A program made the translations under genes and the position numbers. From Comamonadaceae bacterium (GTDB lineage Bacteria; Pseudomonadota; Gammaproteobacteria; Burkholderiales; Burkholderiaceae_C), in NCBI GenBank assembly GCA_027488985.1, contig JAIYAR010000010.1, positions 372,001-436,000 of the forward strand: a stretch of 64,000 bases of DNA. Direction: 5' to 3'. The notes below the pieces were generated by a model. The model saw nothing but the letters and a program-made list of their open reading frames with translations. It was not told where the DNA came from and searched no databases. Shown here in pieces: positions 18,191 to 26,322 of this stretch. Numbering within the stretch: the first letter of the stretch is position 1; every line of letters starts with the position of its first letter.

Positions 18191-21085
18191 TTACTTGGTC
18201 AGAACAAAGCCCTTCAACTTGCCGAATGCGCCTTCAACCAGAGCCTTTTGTTGCTCTTGGTGCAAGTGGGAGTAGCCCACTGCCGGCGACGCGGACGCAG
18301 CGCGTCCGGAGTAGCCGAGCTTTTGGCCTTCCAACATGTTTTCGTGGATGTAGTGCTGCACAAAGAACCAGGCACCCTGGTTTTGCGGCTCGTCCTGGCA
18401 CCACACCACGTCGGTGGCATTGGGGTACTTCTTCAGTTCGGTCGCAAACGCTTTGTGCGGGAAGGGATACAGCTGTTCCACGCGGATGATGGCCACGTCG
18501 TCCTGGCCCTTTTCTTCGCGCTTCTTCACCAGGTCGTAATACACCTTGCCGGAGCAAGCGATCACGCGCTTGACCTTGTCACCCTTGAGCTCCTTGCTCT
18601 CGGGAATCACGGTCTGGAATGCGCCCTTGGTGAACTCGGACAGCGGCGATGTAGCGTCCTTGTTTCGCAGCAGGCTCTTGGGCGTCATGATGATCAATGG
18701 CTTGCGCAAGTTGCGCACCATCTGACGACGCAGGACGTGGAAGATCTGGCTGGCCGTGGTGGGCTGCACGATCTGCATGTTGGTGTCAGCGGCCAGTTGC
18801 ATGAAGCGCTCCAGACGTGCCGAGCTGTGCTCAGGGCCTTGACCTTCGTAACCGTGCGGCAACATCAAAGTGATGCCGTTCACACGGCCCCACTTCACTT
18901 CGCCGGACGCAATAAACTGGTCAATCACCACTTGGGCACCGTTGGCAAAGTCGCCGAACTGGGCTTCCCAGATCACCAGCGTGTTCGGGTCGTTGGAAGC
19001 GTAGCCATACTCAAAGCCCAACACCGCCTCTTCAGACAGGATGGAGTCGATCACCACAAACGGAGCCTGGTTGTCGGCCACGTTTTGCAAAGGCACGTAG
19101 GTACCGGCATCCCACTTCTCACGCTTCTGGTCGTGAATCACGGCGTGGCGGTGGGTGAAGGTACCGCGTCCGCAATCTTCACCCGACAGACGCACGGGGT
19201 AACCGCTGGCTACCAAAGATGCAAAGGCCATGTGTTCGCCCATGCCCCAGTCCACATTGACCTCGCCGCGGCCCATAGCTGCGCGGTCGTCGTAGACCTT
19301 TTTCACCAACTGGTGGGGGGTAACACTCTCAGGAATGGTCGTCAGCTTTTCGGACAGGCGCTTCCACTCGGTCAATGGAATGGCGGTGTCGCCAGCGTCA
19401 GTCCACTTCTTTCCGAGGAACGGAGACCAGTCCACCGAGTACTTGCTCTTGAAGTTGGTCAGCACGGGGTCTACGGTGTGCTTGCCGGCATCCATGGCAG
19501 CACGGTATTCCTTGACCATGGAGTCGCCAAGGTCTGCACCCAGACCTTGGGCAGCCAGCTTGTCTGCATACAACTTGCGGGTGCCGGGGTGGGCGCCGAT
19601 CTTTTTGTACATCAAAGGCTGTGTCAGGGACGGTGTGTCCTGCTCGTTGTGGCCCAGCTTGCGATAGCAAGTGATATCCACCACCACGTCCTGGCCGAAT
19701 TCCATACGGAATTCCAATGCCAGTTGGGTCGCCAGCACCACGGCTTCCGGGTCATCACCGTTCACGTGCAACACGGGCGACTCGACCATCTTCACGATGT
19801 CAGTACAGAACGCACTGGAGCGCATGTCGCGGGGGTCGGAGGTGGTGAAACCGATCTGATTGTTGATGATCAGGTGCACCGTACCGCCGGTGGTGTAACC
19901 ACGGGTCTGGGCCAAAGCCAATGTTTCCTGGTTGACACCCTGGCCACCGAAGGCCGCATCGCCGTGCACCAGCACGGGCAGCACTTGGGAACCCTTGGGG
20001 TCATCACGGCGGTCCATACGTGCGCGTACAGAGCCTTCGACCACCGGGTTCACGATTTCCAGGTGAGACGGGTTGAACGCCAGAGACAGGTGAACAGGGC
20101 CACCAGCAGTGGACACGTCCGAGCTGAAACCCTGGTGGTACTTCACGTCACCGGCAGGCAGATCTTCAGGGGCGGTATGGTCAAACTCGGCGAACAGGTC
20201 CGCAGGCATCTTGCCCAAAGTATTCACTAGCACATTCAGGCGGCCACGGTGGGCCATGCCGATCACGATTTCCTGGATACCTTTAGCACCGGCTTGCTGG
20301 ATCAGCTCGTCCATGGCGGCAATGAAGCTCTCGCCACCTTCGAGGGAGAAGCGCTTCTGCCCCACGTACTTGGTGTGCAAGTAGCGCTCCAGGCCTTCAG
20401 CCGCAGTCAGGCGCTCCAGGATGTGCTTTTTCTTTTCTGCGTTGAACTGGGGCTTGCTACGAGTTGCCTCCAGCTTTTGCTGCCACCAGCGCTTCTGGTT
20501 CTGGTCAGTGGTGTACATGTACTCCACGCCGATGGTGCCGCAGTAGGTTTCACGCAAAGCGTTCATGAGCTCACGCAGGCTCATGGACTCTTTGCCGAAG
20601 AATGTGTTGCTGATGTTGAAGACGGTTTCCTGGTCAGCATCGCTGAAGCCGTAGAAAGAAGGCTCCAATTCAGGAATGTCGTCGCGCTCAATACGCTTGA
20701 GGGGGTCGAGATCCGCCCAGCGGGCGCCGACGTTGCGGTAAGCAGCAATCAATTGCTGCACTGCAGTGCGCTTGCGGCCCATCTCGGAGTCCGCGCCGCT
20801 GGCGACCACCGTTTGTTTGACACCTTTTTTCGCCAGATCAACGAAAGCGTTGATCACAGGCATGTGGGCTACGTCTTTGGATGTGGTGCCGTCCGCAGCA
20901 GGAACGTGTTGCAAAGCATCAAAGTAATCGCGCCAGGTATCGGGAACGCTACCGGGGTTGGCCAAGTAGTTCTCATACATCTCTTCGACATATGGAGCAT
21001 TGCCACCGAACAGGTAGGTGTTGTTTTGGTAGGTTTGGTACACGGACGAGCCCGTGTTCGCACCATTGGAGCTGGAATCACTCAT
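18191..21085 (-). CDS. odhA: 2-oxoglutarate dehydrogenase E1 component
   Basis: 964 residues, the usual size. Thiamine-diphosphate enzyme that decarboxylates 2-oxoglutarate and succinylates E2. The N-terminal targeting helix (NTYLFGGNAPYVEEMYENYLANPGSVPDTWRDYF) is followed by the E1 core: VIGMAHRGRLNVLVNTLGK, NPSHLEIVNPVVEG, GDAAFGGQGVNQET, HLIINNQIGFTTSDPRD, and the C-terminal half with EAQFGDFANGAQVVIDQF and LPHGYEGQGPEHSSARLERF. The start has a strong GGAGG site 9 bases upstream. First gene of odhA-odhB-lpdA. Confidence 0.97.
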   Translation of the reverse strand: MSDSSSNGANTGSSVYQTYQNNTYLFGGNAPYVEEMYENYLANPGSVPDTWRDYFDALQHVPAADGTTSKDVAHMPVINAFVDLAKKGVKQTVVASGADSEMGRKRTAVQQLIAAYRNVGARWADLDPLKRIERDDIPELEPSFYGFSDADQETVFNISNTFFGKESMSLRELMNALRETYCGTIGVEYMYTTDQNQKRWWQQKLEATRSKPQFNAEKKKHILERLTAAEGLERYLHTKYVGQKRFSLEGGESFIAAMDELIQQAGAKGIQEIVIGMAHRGRLNVLVNTLGKMPADLFAEFDHTAPEDLPAGDVKYHQGFSSDVSTAGGPVHLSLAFNPSHLEIVNPVVEGSVRARMDRRDDPKGSQVLPVLVHGDAAFGGQGVNQETLALAQTRGYTTGGTVHLIINNQIGFTTSDPRDMRSSAFCTDIVKMVESPVLHVNGDDPEAVVLATQLALEFRMEFGQDVVVDITCYRKLGHNEQDTPSLTQPLMYKKIGAHPGTRKLYADKLAAQGLGADLGDSMVKEYRAAMDAGKHTVDPVLTNFKSKYSVDWSPFLGKKWTDAGDTAIPLTEWKRLSEKLTTIPESVTPHQLVKKVYDDRAAMGRGEVNVDWGMGEHMAFASLVASGYPVRLSGEDCGRGTFTHRHAVIHDQKREKWDAGTYVPLQNVADNQAPFVVIDSILSEEAVLGFEYGYASNDPNTLVIWEAQFGDFANGAQVVIDQFIASGEVKWGRVNGITLMLPHGYEGQGPEHSSARLERFMQLAADTNMQIVQPTTASQIFHVLRRQMVRNLRKPLIIMTPKSLLRNKDATSPLSEFTKGAFQTVIPESKELKGDKVKRVIACSGKVYYDLVKKREEKGQDDVAIIRVEQLYPFPHKAFATELKKYPNATDVVWCQDEPQNQGAWFFVQHYIHENMLEGQKLGYSGRAASASPAVGYSHLHQEQQKALVEGAFGKLKGFVLTK

Positions 21086-21100
21086 ATTTCGCTGACCTCC

Positions 21101-21146
21101 GTTCCCCTTCAGGGAACATTAGCTGGTTAAAGCTGGTTAATTAACC
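21101..21146 (-). promoter_or_regulatory. Palindromes in the odhA leader
   Basis: Two structures lie just before odhA. GTTCCC (21101-21106) and GGGAAC (21112-21117) form a small hairpin immediately upstream of the GGAGG ribosome-binding site. GGTTAATTAACC at 21135-21146 is a perfect 12-base palindrome, and AGCTGGTTAA is repeated in tandem (21121-21140). They could be an operator and a leader hairpin for the TCA-cycle operon. No regulator is identified. Confidence 0.4.
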
Positions 21147-21257
21147 TTCCGCGACACGGCTGAACCGATTGGCGGATGCGACTGTGGCATGGGAAGGGCC
21201 TTCATTGCAGGGCGGATTGTGCCACCGAATGATTTTTGGGGAAAGTAAAGTATGGGC

Positions 21258-21284
21258 GAGGGTATGCACTTCTTGCATACCCTC
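21258..21284 (-). terminator. Hairpin after prpE
   Basis: GAGGGTATGCA (21258-21268) and TGCATACCCTC (21274-21284) give a perfect 11-base stem with a 5-base loop, starting 8 bases after the prpE stop. The following minus-strand sequence is only moderately T-rich, so termination may be weak or Rho-assisted. It separates prpE from odhA. Confidence 0.6.
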
Positions 21285-21292
21285 ATGCCGAT

Positions 21293-23185
21293 TCAAGCCA
21301 ACAGATCACGAATCTGTTGAAGCGCGCCAGGATCTTCCATGGTGGTCAGATCGCCGGGGTCACGCCCCTCACATACCGCCTGGATGGCACGACGCAGCAA
21401 TTTGCCACTGCGCGTTTTGGGCAACACGGAGACGAACCGCACCCGGGCTGGACGCCCCACCGCACCAATGGTTTGATCGACCACTTTCATGATCTCGCCT
21501 TCGAGTTTGAGCTTGGCAGCGTCGTCGACCAAACCGCTGGCATCCTTGACCACCGCAAACGCTACCGCCACCTGCCCTTTAAGCTGGTCCGCCACACCCA
21601 CCACCGCCACCTCTGACACATTGGGGTGGCTAGAGATGCTTTCTTCGATTTCACGGGTCCCCAAGCGATGGCCGGCTACGTTGATCACGTCATCGGTGCG
21701 CCCCAGGATGAAGAAATACCCGTCCTTGTCGCGCACTGCCCAGTCAAAGGTGCTGTAGAGCTGCTTGCCGGGAATGCTGCTCCAATAGGTTTTCACGAAG
21801 CGCGCATCGTCTTTCCAGACGGTTTGCATGCAGCCGGGTGGTAGCGGGCCTTCGATGGCGACCACGCCTTTATGGTCGGGGCCGGTCAGTTCTTCGGCTG
21901 TGTTCTCGTCGATCAGCTTGATGTTGTAGCCGTACATGGCCACGCCGGGGCTGCCGAACTTGCTGGGTGCCTTTTCCACGCCATTCGCAATGGTCAGGAT
22001 GGGCCAGCCGGTTTCGGTCTGCCAATAGTTGTCGATGATGGGCTTGCCCAAGCTCTCGCTGATCCACTGTGCAGTCGGCTCGTCCAAGGGTTCGCCGGCC
22101 AGGAAAAGCGCCCGCAGGCTGGAAAGGTTGTACTTGGTGAGCATGGCAGGGTCCTGCTTTTTCAAAACCCGCACAGCCGTCGGGGCGCTGAACATCACCG
22201 TCACCTTGTATTTCTCCACCAGACTCCACCAGATGCCTGCATCGGGACGTGTTGGCAGCCCTTCGTACATGATGGTGGCCATGCCGGCAATCAGTGGCCC
22301 ATAGATGATGTAGCTGTGACCCACCACCCAACCAATATCGCTGGTGGAAAAGTAAGTTTCGCCAGCGTTGCCGCAGAAGATGTGCTTCATGCTGGCCGCC
22401 AGCGCCACCGCATAGCCGCCGGTATCGCGCTGCACGCCTTTTGGCTTGCCAGTGGTGCCGCTGGTGTACAGGGTGTAGCTGGGATGGGTGGACTCCAACC
22501 ACTCGCAGGGCACCACTGCATCCAGATGATTCTGGCGTTCAGCGCCCCACAGATGGTCGCGGCCAGCTACCAAATTCATAGCAGCCAGTTTGCGGTCCAC
22601 CAACAATACTGCGGCCGGCTTATGGCTAGAGGTGGCGATGGCCTCGTCCAGCAAGGGCTTGTACTCCACGACCTTGCCACCGCGTGAGCCGGCATCGGCA
22701 CTCACGATGACTATAGGCGAAGCATCTTCAATACGAGAGGCCAACGACCCGGCTGCGAAGCCACCGAATACGACGGTGTGGATCGCACCAATGCGGGCAC
22801 AGGCCAGCATGGCAAATGCCGCTTCCGCGATCATGGGCATATAAATCAAGACCCGTTCGCCCTTCTTTACGCCCAAGGACAGCAGCACCGCCGCCATGCG
22901 CTGCACTTCGGCGTGCAACTGCGCAAATGAATAGACGACCTCCGAATTGGTTTCGGTGGACACCGCGATCAGTGCCGCTTGGTCCGGGCGCGTCGCCAGA
23001 TGGCGGTCCACTGCGTTGTGGCACAGGTTGGTGGTGCCGCCCACAAACCACTTGGCAAAGGGTGGATTGCTGTAGTCGCAGACTTGGGCGGGTGCGGTTT
23101 TCCAGTCAATCAGCCCTGCCTGCTCGGTCCAAAAGCCATCGCGGTCATCGATGGAACGGCGGTAGAAATCAGCGTAGCCTGTCAT
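21293..23185 (-). CDS. prpE: Propionate--CoA ligase
   Basis: 630 residues, acetyl-CoA-synthetase family of adenylate-forming enzymes. The PrpE-typical P-loop motif YTSGTTGKPKGVQRDTGGY, the WWSLVEKYKVTVMFSAPTAVR block and YWQTETGWPI are present, and the catalytic lysine lies in PKTRSGKLLRRAIQ, the site usually controlled by acetylation. It activates propionate to propionyl-CoA. prpBC are not in the window, so the 2-methylcitrate cycle must be elsewhere. It stands alone between its own hairpin and the terminator of the next gene. Confidence 0.92.
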   Translation of the reverse strand: MTGYADFYRRSIDDRDGFWTEQAGLIDWKTAPAQVCDYSNPPFAKWFVGGTTNLCHNAVDRHLATRPDQAALIAVSTETNSEVVYSFAQLHAEVQRMAAVLLSLGVKKGERVLIYMPMIAEAAFAMLACARIGAIHTVVFGGFAAGSLASRIEDASPIVIVSADAGSRGGKVVEYKPLLDEAIATSSHKPAAVLLVDRKLAAMNLVAGRDHLWGAERQNHLDAVVPCEWLESTHPSYTLYTSGTTGKPKGVQRDTGGYAVALAASMKHIFCGNAGETYFSTSDIGWVVGHSYIIYGPLIAGMATIMYEGLPTRPDAGIWWSLVEKYKVTVMFSAPTAVRVLKKQDPAMLTKYNLSSLRALFLAGEPLDEPTAQWISESLGKPIIDNYWQTETGWPILTIANGVEKAPSKFGSPGVAMYGYNIKLIDENTAEELTGPDHKGVVAIEGPLPPGCMQTVWKDDARFVKTYWSSIPGKQLYSTFDWAVRDKDGYFFILGRTDDVINVAGHRLGTREIEESISSHPNVSEVAVVGVADQLKGQVAVAFAVVKDASGLVDDAAKLKLEGEIMKVVDQTIGAVGRPARVRFVSVLPKTRSGKLLRRAIQAVCEGRDPGDLTTMEDPGALQQIRDLLA

Positions 23186-23291
23186 TGTTTGTCTCCGGTC
23201 GGGCCTATAAAACTGAATTCATAATTATGGAGATCCAACTTGCTGCAAGCTGACTTTTCCCCCGCCCGGCACTCCGCTCATCAACAAGCCA

Positions 23292-23325
23292 CAAAAAAAG
23301 CGGCAGTCTTTTCAGACTGCCGCTT
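23292..23325 (-). terminator. Rho-independent terminator after the cysteine hydrolase gene
   Basis: AAGCGGCAGTCT (23298-23309) pairs with AGACTGCCGCTT (23314-23325) around a 4-base loop. The minus strand continues into a run of seven T, making a textbook terminator. Confidence 0.92.
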
Positions 23326-23358
23326 ACTGAATGGAGCCGCCCCGCCGGCGCTCTGAAC

Positions 23359-23967
23359 TTATTTGATCAGGGCCTGCGCTTCCTTGAACACAGGGTGCTC
23401 TGCGGTACGAATCCATTCAAAAGCCACCATCTCGGTGGTCACCAGTTCGGCGCCTGCACCAGCCAAGCGGTCAAAGGCGGCATCGCGGTTGCGTTCGGTG
23501 CGAGAGCTGCAGGCATCGGTGACTACCCAGACTTCAAACTCGTCTTCCAGCAAATCCAACGCGGTTTGCATCAGGCAGACATGGGCCTCACAACCCGCAA
23601 TCACGATAGCGCTGCGCCCAGACGCTGCAGGCTTCTGCAAATGCTTGGGCAAGCTGCGGGCATTACCCTGCACCGGCTTGGCCGGCGGGCGCAGCCATTC
23701 GCCCAAACCCTCTTCAATGGCGCTGAACTGCATTTTGTTCAGAACCCGGGCCCGTGCCTCGTCCAAGGCGGCCTTCACATCCGGCACGGTATTTCCCAAG
23801 CCGGAAGGGTATTGTTCTGTATAAAAAGCAGGCACTTCCAACAAAGCGGCCAATTTGGCCAAACGTACGGCATTGGCCACCACCAGTTCAGACTCGAACA
23901 TGGCAGGCATCAAACGGGTCTGGTAATCCACCAGCACCAGCTGGCTCATGTCCACATCGATCAACAT
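23359..23967 (-). CDS. Isochorismatase-family cysteine hydrolase
   Basis: 202 residues from ATG 23967, which has an AAGGA site 8 bases upstream; a GTG 15 bases earlier is less likely. The catalytic triad of the family is visible: Asp14 (LVLVDYQTRLMPAM), Lys78 (LNKMQFSA) and Cys131 in the cis-peptide loop GCEAHVCLMQTAL. It resembles YcaC-like hydrolases of unknown substrate rather than true isochorismatases. The gene ends at a strong terminator and starts 56 bases after the TetR gene, so the regulator may be cotranscribed. Confidence 0.87.
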   Translation of the reverse strand: MLIDVDMSQLVLVDYQTRLMPAMFESELVVANAVRLAKLAALLEVPAFYTEQYPSGLGNTVPDVKAALDEARARVLNKMQFSAIEEGLGEWLRPPAKPVQGNARSLPKHLQKPAASGRSAIVIAGCEAHVCLMQTALDLLEDEFEVWVVTDACSSRTERNRDAAFDRLAGAGAELVTTEMVAFEWIRTAEHPVFKEAQALIK

Positions 23968-24023
23968 GGGGAAATCCTTCACAAAAAACGTGGGGCGAGC
24001 ATAACCGCCCCGCAGTGGACCAC

Positions 24024-24692
24024 TCAGCCGAACAAATCCACTTGCAACTTGGCCGGCTCGTCCTGCTCGGCCGACGCTTTACCTTCCAGCTGGCTCACTA
24101 AGCGGTCGAGGTAGAGCGCAAATCCATCAAAAGCCATGTCATTGATGGCAAACATGCGGCGCGAATCCCGCAGTAACAGTACGCCCAACGCCGCCGACAA
24201 CAGCCCCGCCACCTCGGAGGGCAGCCGCGTAGTCGCACACCCCAGGCCCTCCAGAGCCTCTGCCACCGGCCCCAAAGACGTTTGCAAATCCTGAATCAAT
24301 TGCCTCACGAGCGCTACCTGGGCCTCACCGGAACCATCGGAGGCCAATAAATGGAGCACCACGCCGGTATCTCCAGGGCGGGCGAAAAAGTACGCCAACC
24401 AGGCGTTGGCCCGCGTATGCAGCAAGGTGCCGGGGTTGGTTTTGGACAGTTTGGCTTGGGCCGCTGCCGTCCGCGCCCCTTCTAGGGTCTCTTGCAGCAC
24501 CGCAGCCAGCAAAGCCTGCTTGCTCGGGAAATAGGCATACAGCGCGCCCGGCGTGTAGCCGGCACGCGCGGCAATCTCACGAACGCTGGCGGATTCCAAG
24601 CCGCCCTCCGCAATCGCCGCGCGCACTGCCTGCAGCACCAGACTGCGCCGTGTGTCTGCCAGCGCCTGTTGGCGCTTTAACTTGAGCTCCAT
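24024..24692 (-). CDS. TetR/AcrR-family transcriptional regulator
   Basis: 222 residues. N-terminal HTH typical of TetR (AIAEGGLESASVREIAARAGYTPGALYAYFPSKQALLAAVL, about residues 26-68); the helical C-terminal domain binds an unknown ligand. It is divergent from the NlpC/P60 gene and upstream of the cysteine hydrolase on the same strand, so either could be a target. The shared 224-base upstream gap is AT-rich with short palindromes, consistent with autoregulation. Confidence 0.9.
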   Translation of the reverse strand: MELKLKRQQALADTRRSLVLQAVRAAIAEGGLESASVREIAARAGYTPGALYAYFPSKQALLAAVLQETLEGARTAAAQAKLSKTNPGTLLHTRANAWLAYFFARPGDTGVVLHLLASDGSGEAQVALVRQLIQDLQTSLGPVAEALEGLGCATTRLPSEVAGLLSAALGVLLLRDSRRMFAINDMAFDGFALYLDRLVSQLEGKASAEQDEPAKLQVDLFG

Positions 24693-24750
24693 CCGTCACA
24701 CCCCGCGAAGAAAAGCCAATACGATCAAAGATTTTAATAAACATCGATTA

Positions 24751-24788
24751 ATTTAAACAAACAACAAATCATTGAACAATGTTTAAAT
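24751..24788. promoter_or_regulatory. AT-rich palindromic region, candidate TetR operator
   Basis: ATTTAAAC (24751-24758) and GTTTAAAT (24781-24788) are perfect inverted repeats 22 bases apart, and AACAATGTT (24775-24783) is an odd palindrome overlapping the right arm. TTGTTT and TTAAAA on the minus strand could be the TetR promoter boxes. This is the most AT-rich stretch of its neighbourhood. Confidence 0.4.
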
Positions 24789-24881
24789 ATTCTTCGCCAG
24801 AATTCGCCTGAATCCTTTTGATACTCAGGATTCTTGAAGTAAATCAAATAGTTAAGTGTGTAACTGAAGGTGTCACATTAC

Positions 24882-24910
24882 TTGACACAGGGAGACAAGC
24901 TCACTAGAGT
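24882..24910 (+). promoter_or_regulatory. Candidate promoter abutting the NlpC/P60 start codon
   Basis: TTGACA (24882-24887), a 17-base spacer and TAGAGT (24905-24910) form a good sigma-70 promoter. The expected transcription start, 6-7 bases downstream, would coincide with the ATG at 24917, implying a leaderless mRNA. No ribosome-binding site is seen close to this ATG. Confidence 0.45.
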
Positions 24911-24916
24911 GCACCG

Positions 24917-25474
24917 ATGCGTTTTGTTCTGCTCCTCACACTGCTGCTTTCCTTGGGCCTCGCGCACGCGGAACCGGCACCTGCTCCGGCCTCTGGCGAT
25001 GAAATGTCCCGTTTCATCAATGACCGCGGTTTTCTGGCCCGCATCGGGGATGTCAGCAACAAGGTTACCAACCGAGCCTCCGAACTGGTCATGAACTCCA
25101 TGGCGTTTTTGGGTGTGCCCTACAAACGTGGCGGCACCCAAGCCGACACCGGTTTTGATTGCAGCGGTTTCGTGCGCGCCATCTACGAGCAAACCGCCGG
25201 CTTATTGCTGCCCCGCCAAGCGTCCGAGCAAGCCGCAGCCACCCAGAAAATCGACAAACACGAACTGCAACCCGGTGACCTCGTGTTCTTCAACACCATG
25301 CGCCGCGCGTTCAGCCACGTTGGCATTTATGTGGGCAACGGCAAATTCATCCACTCGCCAAAGCCCGGTGCCGAGGTGCGTGTGGAAGATATGGGTGTTA
25401 GCTACTGGGCCAAGCGTTTTGACGGCGCCCGCCGCGTGAACGCTGAAGAAGCCCAGCAGGCCCCTGCTCGCTAA
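24917..25474 (+). CDS. Secreted NlpC/P60 (C40) cell-wall hydrolase
   Basis: 185 residues. Signal peptide MRFVLLLTLLLSLGLAHA, then a short linker and an NlpC/P60 domain. Catalytic Cys82 sits in FDCSGFVRAIYEQ, His134 in FSHVGIYVG, and His146 in KFIHSP completes the triad. Such enzymes are DL-endopeptidases that cut stem peptides in peptidoglycan, like E. coli MepS. There is no lipobox, so it is probably periplasmic and soluble. It is divergent from the TetR gene. Confidence 0.92.
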   Translation: MRFVLLLTLLLSLGLAHAEPAPAPASGDEMSRFINDRGFLARIGDVSNKVTNRASELVMNSMAFLGVPYKRGGTQADTGFDCSGFVRAIYEQTAGLLLPRQASEQAAATQKIDKHELQPGDLVFFNTMRRAFSHVGIYVGNGKFIHSPKPGAEVRVEDMGVSYWAKRFDGARRVNAEEAQQAPAR

Positions 25475-25513
25475 GTCCGAAAGTTACACGGCTTAGGCCG
25501 TACCGGGTTCCCC

Positions 25514-26167
25514 ATGAATCTGGATCTCTTCAGCGCAGAGGACACTGCGCCCCCAACTCCCTTTGAGATTACGCCCGGCGCTTGGGCTCTGCCGGGGTTT
25601 GCTGCCGAGGAGGCGGATGCGCTGTGGGCAGGCATCCAAAAGGTCATTCAAACCCATCCGCTTCGCCACTTGGTCACCCCTGGCGGTTCGCGCATGTCGG
25701 TCGCCATGAGCAACTGCGGCGACTTGGGCTGGGTCAGCGACGCAGCCGGCTACCGCTACCAGAGCACAGATCCCCTCACCCGGTCTCCATGGCCGGCTAT
25801 GCCCCAGGGTTTCCGGGAAATGGCCATGCTAGCCGCCGAACGGGCCGGCTACCCTGCGTTTGAGCCTGACGCCTGCCTGATCAACCGCTATGCCCCCGGC
25901 GCGCGCATGACCCTGCACCTGGACAAGAACGAACGCGACTACTCCGCCCCCATTGTCTCGGTGTCACTGGGCTTGCCTGCCGTGTTTGAGCTAGGTGGCT
26001 TAGAGCGTGGCGACAAGGTGGAACGCCTGCGCTTGCAGCATGGCGATGTGCTGGTCTGGGGCGGGCCGGCACGGCTCCGTTTTCATGGCGTACGCGCTCT
26101 AGACCCCGGACAGCACCCGCTCACCGGCGCCTGCCGGTTCAACCTGACCTTCCGCAAAGCAGCCTAG
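25514..26167 (+). CDS. alkB: DNA oxidative demethylase AlkB
   Basis: 217 residues. Fe(II)/2-oxoglutarate dioxygenase that removes N1-methyladenine and N3-methylcytosine lesions. The iron ligands are His135 and Asp137 in TLHLDKNE and His191 in LRFHGVRAL; Arg208 and Arg214 in ACRFNLTFR bind 2-oxoglutarate. The substrate-side YRYQSTDPLTRSPWPAMP region is typical of the E. coli-like subgroup. It stands alone, without ada, 39 bases after the NlpC gene. Confidence 0.95.
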   Translation: MNLDLFSAEDTAPPTPFEITPGAWALPGFAAEEADALWAGIQKVIQTHPLRHLVTPGGSRMSVAMSNCGDLGWVSDAAGYRYQSTDPLTRSPWPAMPQGFREMAMLAAERAGYPAFEPDACLINRYAPGARMTLHLDKNERDYSAPIVSVSLGLPAVFELGGLERGDKVERLRLQHGDVLVWGGPARLRFHGVRALDPGQHPLTGACRFNLTFRKAA

Positions 26168-26173
26168 GGACAA

Positions 26174-26191
26174 CCCCAAGGCGCTTTGGGG
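26174..26191 (+). terminator. Small hairpin after alkB
   Basis: CCCCAA and TTGGGG form a 6-base stem over a 6-base loop, 6 bases past the alkB stop. No T-run follows, so it is a weak terminator candidate or an RNA-stabilising hairpin. Confidence 0.35.
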
Positions 26192-26322
26192 AGTGTGCTC
26201 AAAACGCAGCGCAGGTGACAGCTGGTCGCCACACAAGCCCCCACAATGCCGCCTGTAATGTGTGCAGGCGGTACAACCGTGCCTCGGAGACTGTCCACAC
26301 TCCCCTCTTTCTGGAGCCCCGA

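Noticed and set aside
18248..20230. A 660-codon open frame on the plus strand
   Set aside because: It is fully antisense to odhA, whose protein is strongly conserved. Its translation is Val/His/Gln-rich with no motif, as expected of a mirror frame of a GC-rich gene.
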